The position numbers were made by a program, and so were the translations under genes. Source: Novosphingobium guangzhouense (GTDB taxonomy: Bacteria > Pseudomonadota > Alphaproteobacteria > Sphingomonadales > Sphingomonadaceae). From it: a stretch of DNA of 64,000 bases. The stretch is from assembly GCF_002896965.1 (NCBI RefSeq), contig NZ_LYMM01000001.1:1-64000 (forward strand), in the 5' to 3' direction. The notes beneath the pieces were generated by a model. That model did no database searches. It saw nothing but the letters and a program-made list of their open reading frames with translations, and had not been told where the DNA came from. Shown piece after piece: positions 34,184 to 41,900 of the stretch (position 1 is its first letter; the number at the start of each line of letters is the position of its first letter).

Positions 34184-34201
34184 AATACCAATGCGATACA
34201 G
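34184..34201 (+). promoter_or_regulatory. Candidate GntR operator upstream of the regulator gene
   Basis: AATACCA-ATGC-GATACAG, the same heptamer pair and 4-bp spacer as at 27497-27514 (order swapped). It lies 61 bp before the GntR start. It suggests autoregulation. Confidence 0.45.
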
Positions 34202-34261
34202 GTGATATTCGCGTTGTCCCGCCTTCGTTCTCGTCGTATCGCAGGCGGATAGAGGAGAACT

Positions 34262-35038
34262 ATGTCAGCCCTGGATACGATCGGCCCACTTCGCGAAAGC
34301 GAGACAGGCCCCCGCTATATGCGCCTCCAGCGGCTCATCCGCGAAGCCATCGACAAGCAGCGGATCACGATCGGATCTGCGCTCCCCACCGAGCGCGAGC
34401 TGGTGGAGGAGTATGGCGTATCGCGCGTCACCGTGCGCAAGGCGATCGACGGGCTGGTGGAGGAAGGCATGCTGGAACGCCGGCAGGGCGCGGGCACGTT
34501 CGTTGCCGCCTCCAGTCAGGCAGAACGGCAGCACGGTGATAGAGGCCAGCGCGTGGAGAAGAGCTTCTCCATCATGTCCTCCTTTTCCGAAGACATGACC
34601 GCGCGCGGGCGCAAGCCCAGCAACGTGTGGATCGATCGGTCGGAGGGCGCCGTCACGCCTGACGAGGCCATGCTGCTTGGCCTCTCGCCGGGTTCGCGCA
34701 TCCTGCGCTTCAGCCGTATCCGTTGTGCCGACGGGGAGACGATGGCGATCGAACATGCCGTGGTTCCCGGCTGGGCGTTGCCTTCGCCCGATGTGGTGGG
34801 GGATTCGCTCTATGCCGCGCTTGAGGGTCAGGGGCATCGCCCGGTGCGGGCGTTGCAGCGCTTGCGCTCGGTCGGCTTCAGCCCCGAACATGCCGAGATG
34901 CTGGGCATTTCCGCAGGTGACCCGTGCCTTGCCATCGAGCGACGTGCGTTCCTTCCCGATGGCCGCATGGTAGAGGCAACATCGTGCTTCTATCGCGGCG
35001 ACGCTTACGACCTTGTCGTCGAGCAGGGCGATTACTGA
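34262..35038 (+). CDS. nagQ: GntR-family regulator, HutC subfamily (NagQ/NagR-like)
   Basis: 258 residues. The N-terminal winged HTH is at about 25-85, where ALPTERELVEEYGVSRVTVRKAIDGLVEEGMLERRQGAGTFV is the standard GntR pattern. The UTRA effector domain contains SRILRFSRIRCADGETMAIEHAVVPG, typical of HutC proteins that bind sugar phosphates. GGAGAA lies just before the ATG. It is last in the nag cluster and most likely represses the cluster until GlcN-6-P or GlcNAc-6-P accumulates. The gene symbol rests on context. Confidence 0.85.
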   Translation: MSALDTIGPLRESETGPRYMRLQRLIREAIDKQRITIGSALPTERELVEEYGVSRVTVRKAIDGLVEEGMLERRQGAGTFVAASSQAERQHGDRGQRVEKSFSIMSSFSEDMTARGRKPSNVWIDRSEGAVTPDEAMLLGLSPGSRILRFSRIRCADGETMAIEHAVVPGWALPSPDVVGDSLYAALEGQGHRPVRALQRLRSVGFSPEHAEMLGISAGDPCLAIERRAFLPDGRMVEATSCFYRGDAYDLVVEQGDY

Positions 35039-35100
35039 CCGCTTCCTCCCGCGCGCCTGCAAATAATAACGCTTTGCACTTGGCATCCGAACGCCTATGC

Positions 35101-35206
35101 GCCGCCCATCCCCGGGGGGCCGCTTATGCGTGGCTGAGAGGTGGTCTGCAGACCACGACCCGCTGAACCTGATCCGGTTGACACCGGCGTAGGGAGGGTT
35201 GGCGGC
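35101..35206 (+). ncRNA. TPP (thiamine pyrophosphate) riboswitch
   Basis: The conserved THI-box elements are present in order: GGGGGCCGC, TGCGTGGCTGAGAGG (35127-35141), a short P3a-like GTGGTCTGCAGACCAC hairpin, ACCCGCTGAACCTGATCCGG (35158-35176) and ACACCGGCGTAGGGA (35181-35195). GCCGCC at 35101 can close P1 with GGCGGC at 35201. It controls the downstream TBDT/kinase/permease genes. A small CTCC/GGAG hairpin at 35220-35231 could hide the ribosome-binding site in the bound state. Confidence 0.95.
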
Positions 35207-35238
35207 AGGTCCGTTGTCCCTCCGAGTGGAGTGGACGC

Positions 35239-37530
35239 GTGACGATGGCAAGTAAGTTCAAGTTCTTTTCCGGTGCAGTTCTGGCCTTCCCGGTGCTGTT
35301 CGCAGCGGTTCCGGCACTGGCTGACGATGCCGACAGCACCCCCATTCAGGTTATCGGTCACGCCGACCCCGAAGGATTGTTGCCCGATCAGACGGCACCC
35401 AAAGCCGTCAGCGCTATATCGTCGGAATTCATCGTCAAGCAGGCGCCGACGCTGAACGCCTTCCAGTTGGTCAACCTGCTGCCCGGTGCAAACGTATCGA
35501 GCAGCGATCCCTATGGCCTGTCCACCAGTTCCAGCCTGACGATGCGCGGGCTGGGGCAGGACCAGATCGGCGTGCTGATGGAAGGCGCGCCGCAGAACGA
35601 CATCGGCTATTACTACGCCTACCCGTCGCAGTTCGCCGATGCCGAAAACGTGCAGCAGGTACGGCTGGCGCAGGGCGCGGCCGAGATCGACGCGCCTGTG
35701 ATCGCGGCGGCGGGCGGCCTGCTTTCCCTGACGCTGGACGATCCCAAAGAGCGCATGGGCGGGCTGATCAACCTGTCCGTCGGCTCGTTCGACGAACGCC
35801 GCGCTTTCGTGCGTTTCGATACCGGAGAGATCGGGAACACCGGGCTCAAGGCCTCCGTGTCCTATTCCAACAATCGCGCGGACAACTGGCGCGGCCCCGG
35901 TTTCGACAAGCGCCAGCACATCGATGCCAAGCTGCTGGCTGAATGGGGAGAGGGTAATCGCGCGAGCGTCTCGCTTTCGTTCAACGAGGCAGAGACGTCA
36001 GCCTATCCCGGCCCGACCATGGCGGACTGGCGCACATCGGGGCGCGACTTCAACTACAGTGCGGATTACGCGGGCGGCGATACCGCCTACTGGCGGCTCT
36101 ACCGCGCGCCGTTCCGCAACCTTTACGCCGCCGCGCCGCTGCACCTCAGGCTGGCGGAAGGGCTTACCTTCGACAGCACCGGCTATCTCCAGTTCGGCTA
36201 CGGCAATGCGCCTTACGGCACGCAGCTGGCAACGACCGGCAACTTCCTCGGCACCGAGGAACTGGCGCAGCCGATCGAACTGCCCGGTGCCGTGGACGGC
36301 GTCGCCACGGTGATGGGCAACTGGACCGGCAAGCAGTTTCGCGGTGGTAACGTCAGCAAGCTGACGCTGGAAGCTGGCGCGCACACGCTGACGGCGGGTC
36401 TCTGGTTCGATTACGGCACGGACCGGGTGCAGCAGACATACACCTCGGTGGGCGAAGATGGCCGTCCTTTCGACAAGTGGGGTTATCCGGGCAAGGCAAT
36501 CCGTACTGCCGACGGGCGCCTGCTTGCGTATGAGAACGCGCGCACCGTTACCGTGACCAAGAGTTTCTTCGTGGCGGACAGCATCGCCGTGACACCGCGC
36601 CTTGGCGTGGATATCGGGTTCAAGGGCGTGGACCTGCTGCGCAACGGGCGCAATCACCTGCCCGGTCCGCAGACGAAAGTGCGTACCAGCACGTTCGCCG
36701 CGCTGCCGCGCGCTTCTGTGCATTTCAGGTTGGATGACCGCCAGCAGCTGCTCGCCAACGTGACCACGAACTTCCGCTCGCCCAACGAATTTGCGCTTTA
36801 TAACAGCTACTACGGCGGAGAAGTCGTCCAGCAGGGCACGGGCGCGCTGAAGAACGAGTATTCGGTGTCCGAGGAACTGGGCTACCGTTATATCGGGCCA
36901 AGCTTGTCATTCTCGGTCACCGCTTTCCACTATCACTTCCGCAACCGGCAGGTGGCGACGGTGATCAATAGCGGCGGCGCGCTGGTCAATTCCACGGTCA
37001 ACGCCGGCAGCCAGACAAGTTATGGCCTGGACGGAGAGATTGACTATCGTCCGGCGAAGGGCGTCAGCATATACCTCTCGGGCGAATACCTGCACACCCG
37101 GCAGGACGATGATCTGGCGATCGGTGGCGACTATCTGCCTACCAAGGGCAAGCGCGCGGTATCCAGCCCCAGTTTCCAGTTCGCCCTTGGCACCACCTAT
37201 GACGACGGGCGGCTGTTCGGCAGCACCGCGCTCAAGTACGTTGGCCGTCAGTATTCGACGTTCATGAACGACGAGAGCATCAAGGGCTATGCCACGCTGG
37301 ATCTGGCGGTGGGCGTCCATCTGGCCGGGCTGATCGATGCGCAGCGCATGGACCTGCGCCTCAACGCGATCAACGTGACCAATCCCCGCGTGCTTGCGGG
37401 CGTGCAGACCGTGGGCGCCAATGCGCTGGATACGATCGGTCGCAACGGCACGCTGATCGCGGGTTCCGCTCCGGCCTATTACATCGGCGGAGGGCGCGCC
37501 GTGGTGGCCACGCTGTCGCGCGCGTTCTGA
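35239..37530 (+). CDS. TonB-dependent receptor, thiamine-type
   Basis: 763 residues. Signal peptide (GAVLAFPVLFAAVPALADD), plug domain with LVNLLPGANVSSSDPYGLSTSSSLTMRGLGQDQIGVLMEGAP, and a beta-barrel ending in the aromatic RAF. The GTG at 35239 has GGAG 7 bp upstream; the ATG at 35245 is the alternative. Its place directly behind a TPP riboswitch and before a PnuC-like permease indicates thiamine or a thiamine derivative as cargo. This agrees with earlier genome-based predictions of riboswitch-controlled TBDTs (Omr1/ThiB-like). Specificity is inferred from context. Confidence 0.9.
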   Translation: MTMASKFKFFSGAVLAFPVLFAAVPALADDADSTPIQVIGHADPEGLLPDQTAPKAVSAISSEFIVKQAPTLNAFQLVNLLPGANVSSSDPYGLSTSSSLTMRGLGQDQIGVLMEGAPQNDIGYYYAYPSQFADAENVQQVRLAQGAAEIDAPVIAAAGGLLSLTLDDPKERMGGLINLSVGSFDERRAFVRFDTGEIGNTGLKASVSYSNNRADNWRGPGFDKRQHIDAKLLAEWGEGNRASVSLSFNEAETSAYPGPTMADWRTSGRDFNYSADYAGGDTAYWRLYRAPFRNLYAAAPLHLRLAEGLTFDSTGYLQFGYGNAPYGTQLATTGNFLGTEELAQPIELPGAVDGVATVMGNWTGKQFRGGNVSKLTLEAGAHTLTAGLWFDYGTDRVQQTYTSVGEDGRPFDKWGYPGKAIRTADGRLLAYENARTVTVTKSFFVADSIAVTPRLGVDIGFKGVDLLRNGRNHLPGPQTKVRTSTFAALPRASVHFRLDDRQQLLANVTTNFRSPNEFALYNSYYGGEVVQQGTGALKNEYSVSEELGYRYIGPSLSFSVTAFHYHFRNRQVATVINSGGALVNSTVNAGSQTSYGLDGEIDYRPAKGVSIYLSGEYLHTRQDDDLAIGGDYLPTKGKRAVSSPSFQFALGTTYDDGRLFGSTALKYVGRQYSTFMNDESIKGYATLDLAVGVHLAGLIDAQRMDLRLNAINVTNPRVLAGVQTVGANALDTIGRNGTLIAGSAPAYYIGGGRAVVATLSRAF

Positions 37531-37531
37531 T

Positions 37532-38665
37532 ATGAGCGTGGCGCCACTGCCTGCAGAACACCGCGTTCACGGGATGGGCACGGCGCTTGAAGCGCCGGTC
37601 TGGCCTGTGATCACTGCGGCAGAAGCGCAGGATGTGCTGGCGCGGTTCGCGCAGGCGGGGCCGTTCGGCGGGCTCAACTGGCATTCGCCGCGTCCGTTCT
37701 CGGCCGCCGTGCTGCTTGACGCGGGCGATGAGACGCTGTTCCTCAAGCGGCATCACCGTTCGGTGCGCACGCCTGCCGCGTTGGCGGAGGAGCATGCCTT
37801 CATGGCCCACATAGGCGCGCGCGGAGTGGTGGTGCCGCAAGTTCTGCGCACGCCGGACGGTGCGGGGGCGATCGGGCACGGGGAATGGACTTACGAACTC
37901 CATCGCCGCGCGCCGGGGATCGACCTTTATCGTGAGCGCCAGTCCTGGACGCCCTTTCTTGCGTCCAGCCATGCTTTCGAAGCAGGTGCGGCGCTGGCCC
38001 GTCTGCATATAGCCGCGCGCGATTTCACGGCGCCCGCGCGTGGCGGCCATCCGCTGGTCGCCAGCTTCACCATAGTGCCTGCAAACGATCCGATGGCAGC
38101 GGCGGAGGCTTACATCGCTGGACGCCCGGCGCTCGCCAGCTACCTGAACGGCAAGCGATGGCGGCCGGAACTGGCGCGCCTGTTCGCAACGCTGGGCCAG
38201 GGCCTGGCGGAACGGCTACAGGGCTTGCCGGCGCTGTGGACCCATAACGATTGGCACCCCTCCAACCTCTTGTGGCACCCTGACGGCGCCGTAAGTGCCG
38301 TTATGGATTTCGGCCTTTCTACAAGGACTTGCGCGCTCCACGACCTTGCCACGGCGATCGAACGGACGGCCATTTCATGGCTGGAACCGATTGAGAGGAC
38401 AGGAGATTGTAGCGCCGCACGGGCGATTCTGACGGGCTATCGGTCTGTGCTGCCGCTGTCACCCGAAGAAATTGCAATAATCGTGCGCCTGTTGCCGCTG
38501 GTGCATATCGAATTTGCACTTTCGGAGGCGGACTATTTCGCAGGGGTGCTGAGCGACAAGATGCAGGCCGACCTTGCCTGGCATGACTACCTTATCGGTC
38601 ATGCGGAATGGTTCATGTATTTGACTGGAAAGGAATTTCTGGGCCAGATAGAGGCGGCGGCGTGA
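37532..38665 (+). CDS. APH-fold small-molecule kinase, putative thiamine kinase
   Basis: 377 residues of the aminoglycoside-phosphotransferase / choline-kinase fold. A Brenner-type catalytic loop HNDWHPSNLLW and a Mg-binding VMDFGLS follow each other, as in this superfamily. An N-lobe with LFLKRHHR (nucleotide-binding Lys) is present. It starts 1 bp after the TBDT stop and overlaps the permease gene by one base (TGATG). In this operon it probably phosphorylates imported thiamine and so traps it. Resistance to an aminoglycoside is unlikely. Confidence 0.8.
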   Translation: MSVAPLPAEHRVHGMGTALEAPVWPVITAAEAQDVLARFAQAGPFGGLNWHSPRPFSAAVLLDAGDETLFLKRHHRSVRTPAALAEEHAFMAHIGARGVVVPQVLRTPDGAGAIGHGEWTYELHRRAPGIDLYRERQSWTPFLASSHAFEAGAALARLHIAARDFTAPARGGHPLVASFTIVPANDPMAAAEAYIAGRPALASYLNGKRWRPELARLFATLGQGLAERLQGLPALWTHNDWHPSNLLWHPDGAVSAVMDFGLSTRTCALHDLATAIERTAISWLEPIERTGDCSAARAILTGYRSVLPLSPEEIAIIVRLLPLVHIEFALSEADYFAGVLSDKMQADLAWHDYLIGHAEWFMYLTGKEFLGQIEAAA

Positions 38666-39243
38666 TGTCCCCGCTGGAGATTTGCGCGGTTGTCGTCAGC
38701 TTCCTCGGCATCTGGCTGACGACCCGCCGCAACATGCTGTGCTGGCCGGTGAACCTTCTGGCATGCGCCTTGTATTTCAAGCTTTTTCTGGACGTCAGGC
38801 TCTATTCCGACATGGTGCTACAGGCCCTCTTCGGGCTTGCCATCCTCTACGGCTGGATCGCCTGGGCGCGCGGCAGGGACGATAGTGGAAGCGTGGTCGT
38901 CGGCCGCCTCTCCCCCTCGGCCGCGATCATCGGCCTTGCCATCGGAGCAGTGGGTGCGCTGGCAGCCGGGTGGCTGACGCACCGTTATACCGACGCGGCC
39001 CTGCCATGGATGGACGCGGCGCTGAGCAGCTTCAGCCTTGTCGCACAATACTGGACCGCGCGCCGCAAATCCGCCAGCTGGCTGCTGTGGATCGCGGTGG
39101 ACGTGCTTTACGTCGGCATGTTCGCATTCAAGGACTTGTGGCTTACGGCTGGCCTGTACGCCGCGATGGTGGCCCTTGCGGTGCTGGGATACCGGCGCTG
39201 GAGAGCGGCGGCGGCACTGCAAGGGCGCGTCATCACATCATAG
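38665..39243 (+). CDS. pnuT: PnuC-family permease, PnuT type (thiamine)
   Basis: 192 residues with about seven membrane segments. It has the PnuC-family pattern: WLTTRRNMLCWPVNLLACALYF near the N-terminus and WLLWIAVDVLYVGMFAFKDLWLTAGLYA near the C-terminus. The ATG at 38665 overlaps the kinase stop. PnuC proteins work as facilitators that depend on a cytoplasmic kinase for trapping, which fits the kinase encoded just before. Assignment to thiamine comes from the TPP riboswitch upstream. Confidence 0.88.
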   Translation: MSPLEICAVVVSFLGIWLTTRRNMLCWPVNLLACALYFKLFLDVRLYSDMVLQALFGLAILYGWIAWARGRDDSGSVVVGRLSPSAAIIGLAIGAVGALAAGWLTHRYTDAALPWMDAALSSFSLVAQYWTARRKSASWLLWIAVDVLYVGMFAFKDLWLTAGLYAAMVALAVLGYRRWRAAAALQGRVITS

Positions 39244-40743
39244 GCGCGCGGTGACCGCCTTGGTTTCCAGATAGGCGTCGAGCCCTTCCTGTCCGAACTC
39301 CCGGCCCCAGCCCGACTGGCCATAGCCGCCGAACGGAATGTTGGTGCCGACGGCGCCGTGGCAGTTGATCGATACCTGCCCCGATCGCACCCGCTTCACC
39401 AACCGGTGCGCAAAGGCCATGTCCCGCGTCCAGACGCTGCCGGACAGGCCATAAGGCGTATCGTTGGCAAGGCGGGCCAGTTCGTCGATATCGGTTGTGG
39501 ACACCTTCTGCACGGCCATGACCGGGCCGAAGATTTCCTCGCGCATGATCGCCATGTCAGGGGCGCAATCGGTAAAAATGGTGGGCTGGACGAAGTTGCC
39601 CGCACGCGCCAGCTTTTCGCCGCCCGTCACCAGACGCGCGCCCGCTGCCTTTGCGGCTTCGATATGGCCCATGACTTTGGCGCAGTGAGCCTCTGAAATC
39701 AGCGGTCCCTGCATCGTCGCAGGGTTAAGCCCGTGGCCCATGGTCATTCCCGCTGCGAACTGTGTCAAACCTTCCATCAGCGCATCGTGGATTGCTTCGT
39801 GCGCGAAGATGCGGGTGCCGGCCATGCAGTTCTGGCCCTGCAGGAAGAACGTTGCCATTGCTACGCCCGGCACCGCGAGCGCAAGGTCGGCATCCGGCAT
39901 CACGATGACCGGGCTTTTGCCGCCCAGTTCAAGGCTTACCTTCTTGAGATTGCCCAGCGCTGCGGTGACGATGCGCCGCCCGGTTGCGGTCGAGCCGGTG
40001 AACGAAATCTTGTCGACGTCCGGGTGCTCGGCCAGCGTCTGTCCCGCATCGGCGCCAAATCCGTTGACGATGTTGACCACGCCCGCCGGGAAGCCCGCTT
40101 CGCTGAACATGTCGGCGAGAGCGAGCAGCGAAAGCGGCGTTTCTTCCGACGGCTTGATGACGACGGTACACCCCGCCGCCAGCGCGGGCGCCAGTTTGAG
40201 GATCGCGGTTGAGAGCGGGACGTTCCAGGGCACGATCTGGCCGACGACGCCGACCGGTTCGCGCAGGGTGTACGTCAGCGCATCGGCTTCGGCGGAAACG
40301 TGGCGCGGCGGGGTGGTAGTGGTCCCTTCGATCCGCAGGATTGCGCCCGCGTAGTAGTCCACCATCTCCACGCAGTTCGCCGTTGTGAGCCCGGCGATGA
40401 AGCGCGGCATGCCGTTGTCGATGATATCGAGTTCGGTCAGCAGCGTGGCATTGGCTTCCATGATCCGGGCAAGGCGCTGCAGGATCGCAGTCCGTTCGGC
40501 CGCGGCCATGCGGCTCCACGGACCTTCGAATGCGCGACGCGCGGCGGCGACGGCGCTGTCGATCTGCGCTTTTCCACCGATGTGGAAGCGCGCGATGACA
40601 AGGCCGGTAGCGGGATCGCGCGTTTCGTGAAAGGCACAGCCTTCAACCCGCTCCCCATCGATCAGTAGCCGCATGTCGCGGGCGAGGAATGCGGTGGTTT
40701 CGGGGGAAAGGGCATGGCCGTCGAAAGGCTGGGTCATGGTCAT
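39238..40743 (-). CDS. NAD(P)-dependent aldehyde dehydrogenase
   Basis: 501 residues, standard ALDH length. The oxyanion Asn is N174 in VPWN, the general base E272 is in LELGGKSP and the nucleophile C306 is in GQNCMAGT. The ATG at 40743 overlaps the stop of the monooxygenase gene (ATGA). It probably oxidises the aldehyde made by the neighbouring enzymes. The sequence resembles betaine-, vanillin- and phenylacetaldehyde-type ALDHs, and the substrate cannot be read from it. The 3' end overlaps the convergent pnuT by 6 bp. Confidence 0.92.
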   Translation of the reverse strand: MTMTQPFDGHALSPETTAFLARDMRLLIDGERVEGCAFHETRDPATGLVIARFHIGGKAQIDSAVAAARRAFEGPWSRMAAAERTAILQRLARIMEANATLLTELDIIDNGMPRFIAGLTTANCVEMVDYYAGAILRIEGTTTTPPRHVSAEADALTYTLREPVGVVGQIVPWNVPLSTAILKLAPALAAGCTVVIKPSEETPLSLLALADMFSEAGFPAGVVNIVNGFGADAGQTLAEHPDVDKISFTGSTATGRRIVTAALGNLKKVSLELGGKSPVIVMPDADLALAVPGVAMATFFLQGQNCMAGTRIFAHEAIHDALMEGLTQFAAGMTMGHGLNPATMQGPLISEAHCAKVMGHIEAAKAAGARLVTGGEKLARAGNFVQPTIFTDCAPDMAIMREEIFGPVMAVQKVSTTDIDELARLANDTPYGLSGSVWTRDMAFAHRLVKRVRSGQVSINCHGAVGTNIPFGGYGQSGWGREFGQEGLDAYLETKAVTARL

Positions 40744-41885
40744 ACTTCCACCGTGCGGCAATCGTACTGGAACAGGCCCAGCGATTCCTCGTCCTTCATT
40801 TCACCCAGCCCGAACAAGGCGGCATCCTGCCCCTGCATCCGGTCCGCGTTGGCGTTGGATTCCGCCTGGATGAAGCTGGCGCGCTCATGCCGCGCCGCCT
40901 GATAACGGTGCAGGCCCTCACCGATCGTATCCGAGGCGCGCAGGGCACGGGCGAGAACGACTGCATCCTCGATCCCGCAAGCCGCACCATGGCCGAGGAA
41001 CGGCGTCATGGCATGGGCGGCATCTCCGATCAGCGTCACGTTGTCATCGATGATCCAGTTGGGAAGCGCACTGCGCGCGTTGATCGCCCACTTGAACAGG
41101 GGCTGGCGGCAGGCCGCGTCGATCAGCGTTTGCGCATCGTCGCACCAGCCCGCGTAGATCTGGCGAATTTCGGCGGGGTCGGCGGGGATCGTCCAGCCTT
41201 CCTCGTTCCATCCGGCCTGCCTTGCGAAGAAGACAAGGTTCATGATCTTCGAGCCGCGAATGTTGTAGCGGTTGAGCATCGCGCCGGGGCCGATGAAGAT
41301 ACCGGGGAAGTCGGACAGTTCCTGCAGTTCCGGCGTCACCGGCACCAGCGCGCGCCATGCGACGTGGCCGGTGAAATGGGCAGGCGTGGTTTCGAAACGT
41401 TCCCGGATTACGGATTTCACGCCGTCCGCACCGACCAGCAGGTCGCCGGTGATGCGCGTGCCATCGGCAAGGATTGCACTCGGCCCCTCGCTGCCCACCA
41501 CGTTCGCGCCGCAGCGCACTTCGACCCCGGCGGCAAGGGCTGCGCCGGTCAGGACTTCGTGCAGGTCGGCGCGGTGAATGGTGACGTAGGGCGCGCCATA
41601 CTTGGCGCGCTGGGTGGAGCGATCCATCTGCACCAGAGTGCGCCCGTCCTCCCAATGCTGGATGCGCTGACGCGTAGGCTCGACGCCGACTGCCGCTGCG
41701 GTTTCGCAGACGCCGAGGAAATCCAGCCCCTTCATCGCATTGGGGGACAGGGTGACACCCGCGCCGATCTCTCCAAGCTGCGGTGCCGATTCAAGCAGCG
41801 TCACGCGGAAATCCTGCTGCGCCAGCGCGGCGGCGGCGGTCATGCCGGCGATCCCGCCGCCGACGATTACGATGTGCTTTGACAT
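40740..41885 (-). CDS. FAD-dependent aromatic monooxygenase, salicylate-hydroxylase-like
   Basis: 381 residues, group A flavoprotein hydroxylase. The first FAD motif is IVGGGIAGMTAAAAL, the DG motif is DLLVGADGVKSVIR and the GD motif is VTLIGDAAHAMTPFLGHGA. Length and the C-terminal end resemble salicylate 1-hydroxylase and 6-hydroxynicotinate 3-monooxygenase (NicC). It would hydroxylate or decarboxylatively hydroxylate an aromatic acid using NAD(P)H and O2. It is the middle gene of a three-gene minus-strand operon. The exact substrate is unknown. Confidence 0.88.
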   Translation of the reverse strand: MSKHIVIVGGGIAGMTAAAALAQQDFRVTLLESAPQLGEIGAGVTLSPNAMKGLDFLGVCETAAAVGVEPTRQRIQHWEDGRTLVQMDRSTQRAKYGAPYVTIHRADLHEVLTGAALAAGVEVRCGANVVGSEGPSAILADGTRITGDLLVGADGVKSVIRERFETTPAHFTGHVAWRALVPVTPELQELSDFPGIFIGPGAMLNRYNIRGSKIMNLVFFARQAGWNEEGWTIPADPAEIRQIYAGWCDDAQTLIDAACRQPLFKWAINARSALPNWIIDDNVTLIGDAAHAMTPFLGHGAACGIEDAVVLARALRASDTIGEGLHRYQAARHERASFIQAESNANADRMQGQDAALFGLGEMKDEESLGLFQYDCRTVEV

Positions 41886-41900
41886 TCCGGGATACTCCAG

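Noticed and set aside
37532-38665. Aminoglycoside resistance gene
   Set aside because: The APH fold is generic, and the TPP-riboswitch operon context makes a vitamin kinase far more likely.
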